Notes: generated by a model from the sequence alone, not told the origin. 64,000 nucleotides of DNA from Smallanthus sonchifolius (GCA_023525975.1 JAKNSE010000034.1:2666001-2730000); one strand, 5' to 3'; shown: positions 37,001 to 48,023, counted from the first letter of the stretch. Numbers and translations: made by a program.

Positions 37001-37472
37001 ATAAGCTAGTTTCTTAATAAATGCTTTTAAGCATAATAAGAGAAGCTTAAATCTTCCAGATAATTAAATTACATATGAACAAAGCATTCGAGAAGCCTGG
37101 TAAACAGTAACTTGATCAACGTACAACTGCAAATTTGTCGTTTTATAATTGATTTAGGTCAAAAACTTAACCAAGTACCAGTATTAAATACAGCCTCGTC
37201 GTCTAATTGAATCCAAATCACCGATGATTCAGCAATGTACCGGTCACAAAATTAGATCAAACACGCACTTAATCCAAACCCTAACCAACATACGAATCTA
37301 ATGATTCACAAACTATTATCAAATAAAGCATAGAAGCTTGCTTACCTTCTTGAACCTCTTCACCGGCGGTCCGTTCACCGAACACCTGAGAGAATTTCCA
37401 TTCGAACGGCGACGGCGGACCCGCCGGAGCTGCCGTAACATCTCCATCTCCATCCTTATCACCACCGGTCAT
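28066..37472 (-). CDS. PP2A regulatory subunit B55
   Basis: WD40 B-type regulatory subunit that directs the PP2A catalytic core to its substrates. Fourteen exons in frame: 37472-37346, 36453-36350, 36225-36127, 35599-35480, 35398-35192, 34603-34512, 33674-33556, 33406-33283, 32628-32505, 31983-31915, 31803-31712, 31633-31556, 28348-28278, 28202-28066. All introns are GT-AG and total 1563 bp codes for 520 residues, close to plant B55 length. Diagnostic blocks: PFEWKFSQVFGERTAGEEVQ at the N-terminus, DHLATGDRGGRVVLFER, INKIKWCQTANGALFLLSTN, FISADDLRVNLWNLEI, SAEFHPTHCNTLAYSSSKGS, RDGRYLLSRDYMTLKLWDIN and the C-terminal LHLAWHPTENSIACAAANSL. Exon 5 has the plant-type Ser/Asn-rich insert. Intron 12 (28349-31555) hosts a complete LTR element; introns 1 and 9 also hold repeats. 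No coding defect is seen. Confidence 0.96.
28715..31148 (+). mobile_element. Gag-only Ty3/gypsy element in PP2A B55 intron 12
   Basis: Two 333-bp LTRs (28715-29047 and 30816-31148) run TGATGAGGATA...AATCCTTATCA and differ at only seven sites by eye, about 2%. The 5-bp duplication GTCAC is perfect (28710-28714 and 31149-31153). TTGGTCCAACCTGCC (29048-29062) after the 5' LTR is the likely primer-binding site, and GGAAGGGGGAAGTAG before the 3' LTR is the polypurine tract. Between them lie gag and a piece of protease only. RT, RNase H and integrase are deleted. It sits antisense to the host gene, about 0.4-0.5 kb from each flanking exon. Confidence 0.92.
29121..30637 (+). pseudogene. Ty3/gypsy gag plus truncated protease
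   Basis: The first frame opens at ATG 29121. Residues 1-50 form a coiled-coil-like stretch. The capsid part has KIKLPEFSGFDPPGWIKKA, LSMTGVAQHWFTII, WTDFQFELLQRFS and DYIDDFEYLLSLVPRLPES. A zinc knuckle of the gypsy type, CFRCGQQYGPAHKC, lies near residue 341. A frameshift between about 30300 and 30390 moves the protease remnant to another frame (30308-30637), with SHNFVSRRLALALGF and FDTGSLDVILGMEWLHSLGE. The usual protease DSGA loop before SHNFVS is disrupted. The sequence stops at TGA near 30637 and nothing of RT follows. Confidence 0.85.
32133..32459. mobile_element. MITE-like element in PP2A B55 intron 9
   Basis: AGAGGTGGCAAAATGGG at the left end and the inverse of AGAGGTGGCAATTTTGAGCAC at the right end frame ~327 bp lying wholly within intron 9 (31984-32504). 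AGAGGTGGCAA ends are common in plant MITEs. I did not find a clear target duplication. A partial relative (GGGTCAAAATTGCCACTTGT) is at 36070-36089 in intron 3. Confidence 0.55.
34123..34161. repeat. Short perfect inverted repeat in intron 6
   Basis: GGTGGTTTTATAAAA and its inverse TTTTATAAAACCACC are separated by a few bases, making a strong AT-rich hairpin within PP2A B55 intron 6. Probably a decayed foldback repeat. Confidence 0.6.
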
Positions 37473-38168
37473 TGCTTCTTCTTAATCCTCTCCTTAATCG
37501 CTTATTTTAATTAATCGGTGGACAAACAAATTAATGACCTAGAAACCAGAATCAAATCAACAACTGCATCAACGGATCGCCTTTTTGGAATTATTGTTCT
37601 TCGAGATCGCAGCTTTCGGAGCGTCAGATGATTTCATCAAGGAGCAAAAGAATGTAGCCTTTTCAGATTCATTCAACCATTAATAATCATCGTCGTGTTC
37701 GTCATCGTCAGAATCAACACCAGAATCGCTTAATTCGTAGATTGAGATTTAATTTCCCCTCTCTCTCTCTTCGCTCGCACCCACTTTCTCTCTCTAAAAA
37801 TCCGTTCCTTTTGCCTCCGAACACACCAAAACTTCACTCCCCCAATTTTTTCTATATTTTCTTCTGTCGTTTATGGTTATATGAAAGTATGTTAACGGAC
37901 GGTGACTTGATTGTGTCACGGTCGAATGGGATCGTGTACCGTGGAAGACGTGGATGAATGATACTGATTGTGATAGGATTAGCGTGACATGCTGTGATTG
38001 GAGTCGAAACTAAATAAACTAGATGGAGAACAATGTCATCGAGGAGCTGTACACGATCAGGGCTGAGTTTGTGATGATGCATTGTGACAAGTCTAAATGA
38101 CATTTCTACCCTTCTGTTTTGGATTTTTCCCCTTTTTTTACTTTTCTGTAATAGTGAATTTTAATAGT
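37473..38168. promoter_or_regulatory. PP2A B55 upstream region
   Basis: The ~300 bp upstream of the ATG should hold the leader and promoter. On the minus strand 37750-37800 is a (GA)n tract (AGAGAGAGAGAGGGG), a common feature of plant core promoters. No confident TATA box. 37860-38100 shows no gene I can support. Confidence 0.35.
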
Positions 38169-38176
38169 ATTAGAGC

Positions 38177-38779
38177 CAATGTTTTAAAAACAGGTTTTTA
38201 AATTATATCGGATTAGGCTTAGAAATGGTTTAACTGGTTGTATCGGGTTGTACCGGGTGATTCAATCGGGTTGACTAGTAAACCTATAATTTCATAAAAA
38301 TACAACTCTAACTAAAAAAATAATCCAAACATATATGATTCCATGATAAAAATTAATCTAAAAGTTAATCTATAATCAAAAGATAATCTAAAAGAACTCA
38401 ATTTTTAAAAAAAATAAAAGTGCATAATTGTTTTATGTCATTGGAGTGTTGAATGTATTAATTTCATGCTTAAAAGATAAAAATTCACCATCATCGCCAT
38501 CCTAATCAACAAGAGCATAACTATTTTCGCTTCCTACAATATTAAATAAGAAGTTTTATCGTTTAAATGTTTTTAAACAATTTTTTTTTAAGTTTAAACA
38601 TAAAATTTTACTTGTAACTAAAACCGGTACAACGGTATAACCCGGTATTACCGGTAATACTGGCTGTTCAACTAACGTACCGGTTTTTCAATTTACCGGG
38701 CTCAAACTTACCGGACTAGTGGCCGAGACCCGGTTCAACCGGTATTACCGGGCGGTTTAAACCGGTTTTTAAAACATTG
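38177..38779. mobile_element. hAT-like MITE with perfect 8-bp target duplication
   Basis: Ends are CAATGTTTTAAAAACAGG and the inverse of CAATGTTTTAAAAACCGG. The flanks carry ATTAGAGC on both sides (38169-38176 and 38780-38787). An 8-bp duplication indicates hAT-type transposition. The interior is rich in ACCGGT strings (38640-38760) and has no transposase. It inserted at the very edge of the Tourist-like MITE at 38784-39069. Confidence 0.82.
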
Positions 38780-38783
38780 ATTA

Positions 38784-39069
38784 GAGCATTCAGAGCCGGT
38801 CCTGTTTTGAGTGACTATATTTTAGGGGTGGTTTAAAGTGGTTGTGAGTGGATGAGAGAAAAAAATGTATAAATTTCCTGTATATTTCGAAAAAACATTG
38901 TTCACCCGTATAATTTTTTAATATTTTTTTAAAGTGGTTGTAAGTGGAGGAGGAAGAAAAGTTAATGATAAAGTTATAAAAAGTATTATTTAATTGAAAA
39001 GAAGAAAGAAAATATAATAATTTTAATATAATTATCAAAATGATGATATGGATCCTAGTGTGAATGCTC
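38784..39069. mobile_element. Tourist-like MITE
   Basis: GAGCATTCA...TGAATGCTC inverted ends flanked by TTA on both sides (38781-38783 and 39070-39072), 286 bp, AT-rich, non-coding. The original left edge was duplicated by the hAT-like insertion, so TTAGAGC also appears at 38170-38176. Confidence 0.72.
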
Positions 39070-39674
39070 TTAGAAGAATGCAAAATTTATGACCTTTTAA
39101 GAACTAATTGGTGAAAGGACCCTATAGGTTTAAAGTTTTAATAAAAATTTATGAAATCATATATAATAACATAAAATTGATTGTTTACATAATTAGATTT
39201 TTAAATAATTTTTTTACAAATTGTAATAGCCACACAATTAAAGTTGTAGTCTAACTAATTTATGATATTTATAATTAATATTATTCAGCTACTTTTTTGT
39301 ATTTAATCACACAATTGACATGTGTGTAAAAGATAATTAAGTTAGTCAAATTCATAAAAGACAATTTTATCCTCTTAAACTCTAAAAATAATCACTTTCT
39401 AATCAAATGTATTATATTATATCCTTATTCTAATAAACGATTTCAAAAAATGTCACGTATCATTATCATATTTTTTTCTCACTAAATATTTTTAATTTTC
39501 TCTATTTTAAGTAAGCTTGAATTTTGAAATCTAATTATGTTAAAAAAAATTTAGAAAAAATAAAATAAAATTTGAATTATAACTATTAGTTAATTAAAGA
39601 AACAAAGAATTTTATTTAATACACTTTTATTTTTTTATTAAACAACACATATAATACATAGGTATATAACCTAG
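39070..39674. other. AT-rich region, possible further Helitron copy
   Basis: AT-rich intergenic DNA. TCTAATAAACGATTTC followed by AAAAAATGTCACGTATCATT near 39428 resembles the 5' end of the adjoining Helitron family, and ACCTAG at 39669-39674 would be its CTAG end. A head-to-tail copy at about 39428-39674 is therefore possible. Confidence 0.35.
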
Positions 39675-40104
39675 TCTATACATACTAATAAATAAAGGTT
39701 TTTTAGTGTCACATGTCGTCTTCATATTCAATCTTACCATTTTTTGTCTCTCTCTTATTTAATGCACTTCTATATTTAAATAATAATATATATTTAAAGA
39801 AAGTACTAATTATACTAATATAACACATTTATTTTAAATTATCCCTTATTATAAGAAAACTTTGAAATTTAATTATGTAACTTTTATTTCAATCAAATAG
39901 TAATTGAAAGTGAAATTACATTAAATAGTAATTAACGTATTTTTGAAACCTAATTATATATTAATTTTTATATATTTTGAGTTTGTTTATATACGTAGTA
40001 TATGTAATATATTTTTACACCTGTGAAATATATATACATAAAGATTTAAAATTTTTAAATATTAATATTTTTCACCTCATGTTTAGACACGGGACCTAAA
40101 CTAG
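39675..40104 (+). mobile_element. Non-autonomous Helitron-like element A
   Basis: Begins TCTATACATACTAATAAATA and ends GGGACCTAAACTAG followed by T, as expected for 5' TC and 3' CTRR ends. No terminal inverted repeats or target duplication. It aligns along its length with element B in the opposite orientation. The 3' hairpin is decayed here (TGTTTAGACACGGG). Confidence 0.55.
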
Positions 40105-40210
40105 TATTATAATATAACCTAGTATTATAATATAGATGTTAGTCTGGCTAACGACATGTATCTTTCACTTTTAATCTTATTAATAACAATAATCTTATAT
40201 TATTATTTTA

Positions 40211-40643
40211 CTAGCTTAGACCCCGTGTATTACACACGGGTTGAAAAATATCATATATAAAATCTAAAATCTTTATAATATATATTTTACAGGTGTAAAA
40301 ATGTATTACACATAGTAAGGATAAAAAATAAAATTTAAAATATATAAAAATTAATATATAATTGGGTTTTGAAAATACATTAATTACTATTTAATATAAT
40401 TTGACTTTCATTACTACTTGATTGAAAATAAAAGTTAAATAATTAGATTTCAAAGTTTTTTATGATAAAAGATAATTTAAATAAATGTATTTTATTAGTA
40501 TAATTAGTATTTTTTTAAATATATTGTTATTATTAAAAGATGGAAATGTATTTAATAGGAGAGAGAGGCGAGAAAAAAATGATGAGGGTGAATATGAAGG
40601 CGACATGTGACAAGAAAAACCTTTATTTATTAGATAGTATAGA
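40211..40643 (-). mobile_element. Non-autonomous Helitron-like element B
   Basis: On the minus strand it runs from TCTATACTATCTAATAAATA (preceded by A) to a subterminal hairpin CCCGTGTGTAATACACGGGG, then TCTAAGCTAG followed by T. This is the canonical Helitron end structure: insertion between A and T, hairpin about 10 nt before CTRR. 433 bp, AT-rich, no Rep/helicase. Confidence 0.65.
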
Positions 40644-42006
40644 TTAGTAACATTTTCCAACTGACTTATCCACTTACACCGGGCCCCTCCAAGGCTCTAA
40701 GAATCCACTAAATGATAAAAAGCCCCATGAAAGAGCCTTATGAGAAACTGGTAATAAATCATTGTATGGGCCAACTGAAAGTGATTTTTGGTAAAGTGTC
40801 ACACACATGACATATTTGTTATATAATTTTCTTTTTAAACATTGATAAATCGAAGTAAGCCAAGCAAAACAGGTAGAGCGGGTCAAAACTATTATGTTTA
40901 AAACGGGTTTTGATCAAAATGAACTAGGTTAAAATTAGCCATTTTAGAAGGAAAAAAATATGTGAAAATAGGTTTTGTCGCCTACATTTTTTTATGGAGG
41001 CTAGTGGAAATGGCAGGGATGGTGATAGAAACCTTGGAGTTGGGGTAGCGACAGTTGCGGCTACAGGGCCGGTCCTGAGGGTTTGTTGGGTGGACGACCG
41101 CTCAGGGCCTAAAAATCACCGTTAATGTAGTTGTAAAGAAGTAAAAAGAGTAAACAAAACGACAACAGTGACGGTGGCAGAATATGGTGGAGGACGGCGG
41201 CCATGGGTGGGACTGGGAGCTGCAGCTGTGTTGTTTAATATGAAAGAAAAAGAAACATATTTATAGAAAGTAAGCATGTCTTCATGTTTCTATCTTGTTT
41301 TTATCTTCATGTCTTCATGTGTATATCAAACTATCAAAGTAAGCATGTCTTCATGTTTTTATCTTTTTTTAATCAGTATATAATCATCATACCTTATCGT
41401 GTTCATGTGACGTTGTGTTCCCAAGTCTCATTTAAGGAGAGAAAGAAGGGAAAAGAAAGAAAAGAGAGATTATTTTTTATCTTGTCAGGAGATCTTGTCT
41501 TAGAATCTGGGTTGATATGTTAATTTATTTTATACTCGTTTTTTAAAAAGTTATTTATTTTGAAGAACTTGCAAGTTGAAAACATTATCTCAATGTGTTC
41601 ATGAGTCTCATTTAAGGAGAGCAAAAGACGGAAAAAAATCATTTATTTTCTTTTCTTTTTTCTCTTTAGTAAACTCGAGAACACATCGTAAAATTACACA
41701 TGACTCCCCATGTTTTATATAATTATTTGTTTACAAATAAACTATTTAACCTAGTATATAATTATTTGTTTACAAATAAACTACTTAAATAAAATTAAGT
41801 GATTATATAAGTATGAAATTAATATATTCTAAGAAATATTTGACCTAATCTTTTAAAAAATTAATATGAATGAAAATCTCTATTCTAATAAAAATTAATA
41901 TGACCTAATCTTGTAATACACGGGTTTTTTAAAATCTAAAACTTTATTACTAAATATATAATATTATATTTTATCAACCCGTGTAATACACGAGATTTTA
42001 ACCTAG
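40644..42006. other. AT-rich intergenic DNA with Helitron and hAT remnants
   Basis: A CAGGGCCGGTCCTGAGGG string at 41064-41081 matches a common hAT-type terminus, but no partner end was found. CATGTCTTCATGTTT is repeated near 41275 and 41345. A Helitron 3' end (CCCGTGTAATACACGAG, then CTAG at 42003-42006) closes the stretch. No gene is supported. Confidence 0.45.
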
Positions 42007-42208
42007 TAGTAAATGAAAGTCAAAATAAATTGAATAATAATTAAAGTATTTCGAAACTCAATTATATATTAATTTTGACATATTTTTGGATTTTGTTTTT
42101 TATTGTTAGCATATGTAATACATTTTTTCACCTATAAAAATATAAAAATTTAAGAATTTTACGTATCGATATTTATTCACTCTGTGTAATACACAGGTTC
42201 TAAGCTAG
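42007..42208 (+). mobile_element. Truncated Helitron 3' half
   Basis: AGTAAATGAAAGTCAAA onward aligns with the 3' half of elements A and B. It ends in the hairpin CTGTGTAATACACAG, then GTTCTAAGCTAG followed by T. The 5' half is missing because another Helitron end (CTAG at 42003-42006) abuts it. Confidence 0.55.
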
Positions 42209-42414
42209 TAATAAGACATTACACAAAACACCAAAATATTTAATTTTCTTTATGATTCCTATTGAAGAAATAAAAATTCACCACACAAAACATATTCATT
42301 TGATTGAGATATATAATACAATATACATACATGGTATGAACAAGATTTAAGGAGATAAATAAGGTAATAAATAAATACATTTGACTAAGTGAATAATCAG
42401 TGGGATGGAGGTTG

Positions 42415-43022
42415 ATTATTTCTAATACCCCCCTCAAGTGAACGGGTGGCAGACATACACGTAATTGCTCTTGAAATGATTCGAATAACGGTTTTGGCAA
42501 AGGTTTGGTGAAGATGTCTGCTACTTGAAGCTTGGTTGACACAAATTTGGTGTGAAGTTTCCCTGAGGACACAAGCTCACGGACGAAATGGTAATCAATA
42601 TCAATGTGTTTGGCTCTTTTGTGTGCAACCGGATTTTGACTCAGAAAAATAGCACTCAAGTTGTCACATAATAGGGTTGGGCAATCCGGTGGAAGAGCAT
42701 TGAGATCACGTAGTAGATGCGTGATCCAGATAATTTCAGCTGCAGTGTTTGCCATAGCCCGATATTCAGATTCACAACTACAGCAAGAAATCGTTGGTTG
42801 CTTCTTGGCACTGCAAGAGATGAGGTTCCCACCAAGAAAGATGGAGTAGTCATAAGTAGAACGTCGTGTTTCGATGCACCGGGCCCGGTCCGCATCGGAG
42901 TAGCCTACGAGAGTTGACTTGGTGGGTTGAGAGAAACACAAACCGTAAGTAAGGGTTCCCTTAACATATCGCATGATGCGTTTAACCATTTGAAAATGTT
43001 GATCCGTAGGATTGTGGAGAAA
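42415..43022 (-). pseudogene. Copia RNase H domain
   Basis: FLHNPTDQHFQMVKRIMRYV leads into GYSDADRARCIETRRSTYDY, CSCESEYRAMANTAAEIIWI and KHIDIDYHFVRELVSSGKLH, then ADIFTKPLPKPLFESFQ. This is a well-preserved copia RNase H. It is in the same frame as the RT above but separated by a TAG at 43023-43025, where the family normally has Gln (…QASQFLH), so CAG-to-TAG is likely. Confidence 0.85.
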
Positions 43023-44408
43023 CTAGCTGGCTTGATTCACGGCATACGACAAATCCGGACGAGTGATAGTAAGGTATTGCAAGGCACCAACTAAAGAACG
43101 GTAGAGAGTGGGGTCATGAAAGGGTGTACCAAAACTATTAAAGACATCAGTAGTAGCAAGGGGAGTGGCTACCGGTTTGGAGTCAAGTAACCCTGCCCGG
43201 TTTAAGATATCACGAGCATACTTGGGTTGACTGAGAAATAAGCCATCATTGGTGTAAGAGACTTCAAGACCCAAGAAATAATTTAACTTACCCAAGTCTT
43301 TGATGGCGAATTCAGTTTGCAAACGGTCAATGAACTGACGGATATAAGGATTATGAGTACCAGTGAGGATTATATCATCCACATACACCAATAGGTATAA
43401 TAAGCAAGAGCCACGATGAAAGACAAACAATGATGTATCAGCTTGACTACAAATAAATCCTTGTTGTATAAGAAAAGTACTTAACCGTTGAAACCAAGCC
43501 CGTGGAGCTTGTTTGAGACCGTAGAGAGCCTTGTTGAGGCGGCATACATAATCGGGATTACGAGAGTCAACATAACCCGGTGTTTGTTCCATGTATACTG
43601 TTTCACGAAGATTTCCATTTAGGAACGCATTTTTGGCGTCTAATTGGTGCAAACTCCATCCGTTGGTAACGGCAAGGGAGAGCACAAGACGAACTGTCGT
43701 GGCCTTAACTACGAGACTAAAGGTATGTGAAAAATCAAACCCGGGTATTTGCGAGAACCCTTGAGCTACAAGACGTGCTTTATAGCGATCTATAGAATCA
43801 TCGGCATGGTATTTGGTTCGGAAAACCCATTTGGAGCCAACGACATTTGCCTGTTCGGGACGGGGAACAAGAGTCCACGTACGATTAGAGTGAAGGGCAG
43901 AAAGCTCTTCAGTCATAGCATCACACCAATGTTTATGTTTAGAGGCTGATTTGAAGCCTTTTGGTTCTTGAGCTGCAAGTAAAACAGTATGAAGATGACT
44001 AGGAGAAATAGCAAGAAGGTTAACCATGTGTTTTGGTTTCACAATGCCATCTCTTCCTCTAGTTATCATGGGATGGGATGGTGCAGGTGGGTTCTCAGGT
44101 TGTGGGGAACCAGGTGGGTTCTCGGGTTGAGAGGAACCAGGTGGGTTCTCGGGTTGAGGGGAATCAGGTGAAGTAGGGGCGATCGGTGAGGCGGGTTGTG
44201 GGGTAGTAGTGGTGTTAGGAATGGGAAGAGAAGGATTTTCATGGGAAGTGGAAACAACAGGACAGTGGGCTGGTGTAGGCAAGGTGTTGGGAAGGCATGA
44301 GGGGCAGTGAGCAGGAAGAGTAGTGGAGGAACTGGTAGCGGGTTTAGGAGCTGGTGGGGTAGGATCGGTTTGGCGAGGTATGTCATCATGGTAGGAGCTT
44401 AAGAACAA
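43023..44408 (-). pseudogene. Copia reverse transcriptase
   Basis: About 461 codons. The N-terminal third is a Pro/Ser-rich linker with three copies of QPENPPGS. RT motifs follow: WTLVPRPEQANVVGSKWVFR, YKARLVAQGFSQIPGFDF, NAFLNGNLRETVYMEQTPGY, LNKALYGLKQAPRAWFQRLS and the catalytic LLVYVDDIILTG. The frame is open across the whole RT, but expression is impossible given the damage on both sides. Confidence 0.88.
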
Positions 44409-44479
44409 TGTTGCAATATCAACAAGAGATTGATTTCCAGAAAATGGAAAATAGTCCTTATCAAATCTTGCATGACGGG

Positions 44480-45623
44480 TTATGTAGATGCGAGAGGTAT
44501 TTGGGTCGAGACATTTATAGCCTTTGTATTGAGTGCAATAGCCAATAAAAATGCAAGCGATGCTCCGGGGAGCAAGTTTATGCGATGCATAAGGCCGTAA
44601 GTACGGAAAAACACGACAACCAAATACTGAACCGATTTGAACAGTAGCTCATAGGGAGACTTGTGAGCTAAAATCTTGGATGGAAGACGGTTTATAATGT
44701 GAGTTGCGGAAGAGAAAGCATCCACCCAAAATGTAGCAGGTGCATTTGCACCAAATAGCATAGCAAGTCCGGTTCCGTAAGATGACGGTGTTTGCACCAA
44801 ATAGCATAGCAAACGGTACTCGATGTTGCTTAGAAAGTTCACAAGAAGAGCAAACATGTGGTTTAGGCAAAATAGAAGTAAGATTCATACATCTAAAGCG
44901 TTTTAAAACTTAAATAATATCAAAGGCAACATGCCCAAGGCGTTTATGCCATAATTCAAAGGAAGCCTTGGATGGGGAAATAACCGAAGCCATGTAAGCA
45001 TGAGACCCGGGACTAAGAATATAAAGTCCATCTTTATGTTTTCCTTTTGCTAGAATTTCCTTGGTCACCGAATCCAAGATTGCAAAGTAATATCGAGAAA
45101 ACAAGAAATCAACCGGGTAATCATTTGTTAGCTTACTAACTGAAAGCAATTTCTTCTTGAGATGAGGAACAATAAGAACATCCTTTAATTTTAAATTTGG
45201 ATGAACTGTTAAGTTACCAATACGAGTAATAGGAAGAACATTACCATTTCCAAAGGCGACCTTATCATGACCGTGATAAGGAACAGATGAATTTAGATGA
45301 GCCGGTGAGGGTGCCATATGGGAGGTTGCACCCGAGTCCACGAACCAATCTGGAGTGGAATCATTTAGCTTGCAATCAGCATGGAAAGCTTGAGCTAAAT
45401 GTGCTGCTGAATAAGATCCTAAGTCAGGACACATATTTGCATAATGCCCATTTTGACGACACAATTGACAATGCGGTTGACGGCCTTTTTCACAAGAAGA
45501 ACCAGAACTATGAGAGTGATCCCGATCTACCTCGGGTTCTAGAGTAATTTTGGCGAGATTGAGGGTTGTGAGCAATGAAAGCAACAGGTGAAGAACCATG
45601 TAAAGAAGAGACCAAGAATTCAT
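44480..45623 (-). pseudogene. Copia protease / integrase remnant
   Basis: 45623-44910 has the gag zinc knuckle CQLCRQNGHYANMC, the protease DWFVDSGATSHM and the pre-integrase LWHKRLGHVAFDII. Then CSSCELSKQHRVPF jumps to AMLFGANAPATFWVDAFSSA and THIINRLPSKIL. The catalytic integrase core between them, normally about 150 residues, is absent. A 22-bp direct repeat (44745-44766 and 44791-44812) lies at the junction. Confidence 0.82.
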
Positions 45624-46205
45624 GGTCTACGGCCTTTGCAAGTAAATCACGAAACAACAGACGTGGTTGGATAGCTCGGTGTGCAGTGGAAAATGTCTCG
45701 AACGAAGATCCCAAACCACAAAGAAACCAATGACATTTGTCGTCTTCCGGAACCGGCTTGCCAATATCGGCTAATTTGTAACAAATCGTCTTGAATTTTT
45801 TTCCATAATCGGAGACGGAAAGACTTCCTTTTTGTAGTTGTCGTAAAGAGTCTTTAAGATTTTGTGAACGCTCCATAGAATCGTGATTGTAAGCAGATTC
45901 AAGAGCTTGCTAGACGGCTAAAGAAGTGGAAAGTCCAAGTGCTTCGGACATGGCCTCCTCTGTCAGCGACGATTGCAGCAGAAGTTGATCAGTCTCAAGC
46001 CAAGATATGTATGCCGGATTTGGGGTTTCTTTGTATCACAGTTTTGGAGGGAGGAACATCAACAAAGCCAAACCATTTTTGATGCAAGAGCAAAGGGGTG
46101 ATTTGGTTTCGCCACAAAAGATAGTTGGAGGAGGATAATTTAAATGTTAGCATATGTAGAATGGTATGCATAGATAGTGTTGAAGAGGAAGGAGTTGCCA
46201 TGGAG
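45508..46205 (-). pseudogene. Copia gag
   Basis: The probable start is MATPSSST near 46202, followed by FKLSSSNYLLWRNQITPLL and HQKWFGFVD, the usual opening of copia gag. After a frame change the UBN2-like part continues (LKDSLRQLQKGSLSVSDYGK, then HWFLCGLGSSFETFSTAHRA). At least one frameshift and a TAG near 45910 interrupt it. Confidence 0.75.
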
Positions 46206-46369
46206 AAGACAGAAGAAGAGGCGACAGTTAGGGTTGGGGTGGGAAGGATCTTTATATTCATTTGATTGAGATATATAATACAATATACATACATGGTATG
46301 AACAAGATTTAAGGAGGTAATAAATAAATACATTTGACTAAGTGAATAATAATCAGTGGGATGGAGCAA

Positions 46370-47095
46370 TGTTTTATGAAGAAAATGAAACAAAATCGAG
46401 TTTGGTTTTTTCGGAAAAGTAAAATTATAAACATTTCATTTTCTCTTAAAAAAAGAAATTACTCAAACAATGTTTGCTGAAAGTGGACACGTATTAACAG
46501 ATGATCTGGCATGCACTGAACCCATCATCGGATGCCTGGAGATTCTTCCAGTCACATCATGTAATCACAGAAAATATTGCTTTACATGTTTACGATGCAA
46601 CGAAATTACGTGGATAGCCCAATGGAACAAGAAATTAGATTATTTGTTTATTTTCTATTATTTGTTTATTTTCTTACGGTTTTTAAAGGAATATATCTGG
46701 TGCGCTTTATGAGTAAAGAGCTAATGATTTTTTAGTTGAAAACTTCATAGGAGGAGGTCATTAGTCGATCGTCATGGGATTGCTATCATTTAAAAATGCA
46801 TAATTGTTGAGTTTTTCTTTTATTTACGGTTAACATGTCTAAAATATGACTACACTGTTATAAACAGACGTGATTATTTATGGCTTAATATCTCTTTGTT
46901 GGTCCTAGTTATGTTCAACTGTGTTGAATAGACCGCGATCAAGAAATAGAACAATAGAAGTTTTTTGAACCAAAATATTGGTTGGCATCTTTTTTAATTG
47001 AAATTCGTAAATCACAAGGTTACCAAAAAAATGAGTTTGACTCCATACTTATAATCAACCAAAAAAAAAGATTGACTCCTAGATGAAGAACATCG
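46370..47095. other. Intergenic, nothing recognised
   Basis: AT-rich sequence with one short plus-strand frame at 46470-46712 that matches nothing I know. No repeat boundaries are evident. Confidence 0.4.
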
Positions 47096-47935
47096 TGTTA
47101 GGAATCGGGTATCAGTTTTGTTCCAAATCATTTGACTTTTCTGTTTGACCTTTTATGGTCGTACCCGACTGATTCGGGTCAAACGTTCTTCCTCAGTAAC
47201 TAATTTATGGTTAAACAGTTTTATGTGGATGCTTATAGTCAAACAACGACTGTTGTTGACATGCGTTGACTAGCCAAGGTTAGTCGGTCAGCATTGGCCA
47301 ACGTTGAGCATCAGATTTGATTGGCGATGGTGGAGGGGGCTAGGACTATTGCGCAACCAACAAACACACACATGCACAAGTTACAATATAAAACATAAAA
47401 GAAAACGAGACACAATATTTTTATGTGTTTTCACGAACCGCACTAGCGAGACAATGTTATTATCTAAGGTGTTGGTGAAGAATTACAATTCCATCGAGAT
47501 TATATTTATAGGCTAACATATTAGGGTTGCCCTACTCAGGAATCTTGGAGACTAAGAAAGATCTATGCCTAGAATAAATTAGGGTCAGTTGATCTTTTCT
47601 AATCACCCTAGGGTCGGCCACTAATTAGCATACATGCTCAACAGTCTCGAGCTTGGAGGCTGATCACATCAACTACGTTCCGACTATGTACAACTGTAAT
47701 CTCTCTCGAACTAGTGCGGCGTCTTCCCACCAATTAACCTTAAAGGCCAATTGAAGCTACGCATAGCTTCAAATTATCCAACGTCACAACCTTTGTAAAC
47801 ATGTTTGTCGGTGACTTCGTTAGAACCCAAGTTCTATTATTTTCTGGTGACCCCGTCTCCTCTCTCATAGCATGCTCCCACTATAACAAATCTTTTACTA
47901 TGTTGACTTTTGGATAACACTGGGGTTATCCGATT

Positions 47936-48023
47936 ATTCTACTGGATCTCCTGACCCATTGAACTCTACTGGATCTCTTGACCCTCTTATCTCTATTAGA
48001 TCTCCTCACCCTCTGTTCTCTAC
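47936..48023. repeat. Four short tandem repeats (TCTACTGGATCTCCTGACCC)
   Basis: Four imperfect units of 20-28 bp based on CTCTACTGGATCTCCTGACC lie inside the decayed copia element. Confidence 0.65.

Larger units (their letters stand above)
42240..46366 (-). mobile_element. Degraded Ty1/copia retrotransposon
   Basis: Minus-strand order: gag (46205-45508 region), protease and pre-integrase (45623-44910), integrase remnants (44888-44480), RT (44408-43023) and RNase H (43022-42415). The order protease-integrase-RT-RNase H defines Ty1/copia. A ~115-bp direct repeat (42287-42408 and 46252-46366, with CATTTGATTGAGATATATAA and AATCAGTGGGATGGAG) borders it and may be the remains of very short or truncated LTRs. 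Neither TG/CA ends nor a target duplication is clear. Several frameshifts and stops, and a deleted integrase core, make it inactive. Confidence 0.85.

Noticed and set aside
41064..41081. hAT-type terminus CAGGGCCGGTCCTGAGGG
   Set aside because: No matching inverted end or 8-bp duplication was found nearby, so a whole element is not claimed.
42287..46366. 115-bp direct repeats as genuine intact LTRs of the copia element
   Set aside because: No TG/CA ends, no target duplication and no primer site next to the right copy. Reported only as terminal direct repeats.
46470..46712. 80-codon plus-strand ORF with several Cys
   Set aside because: Cys spacing fits no zinc-finger pattern I know, and the region looks like random intergenic DNA.
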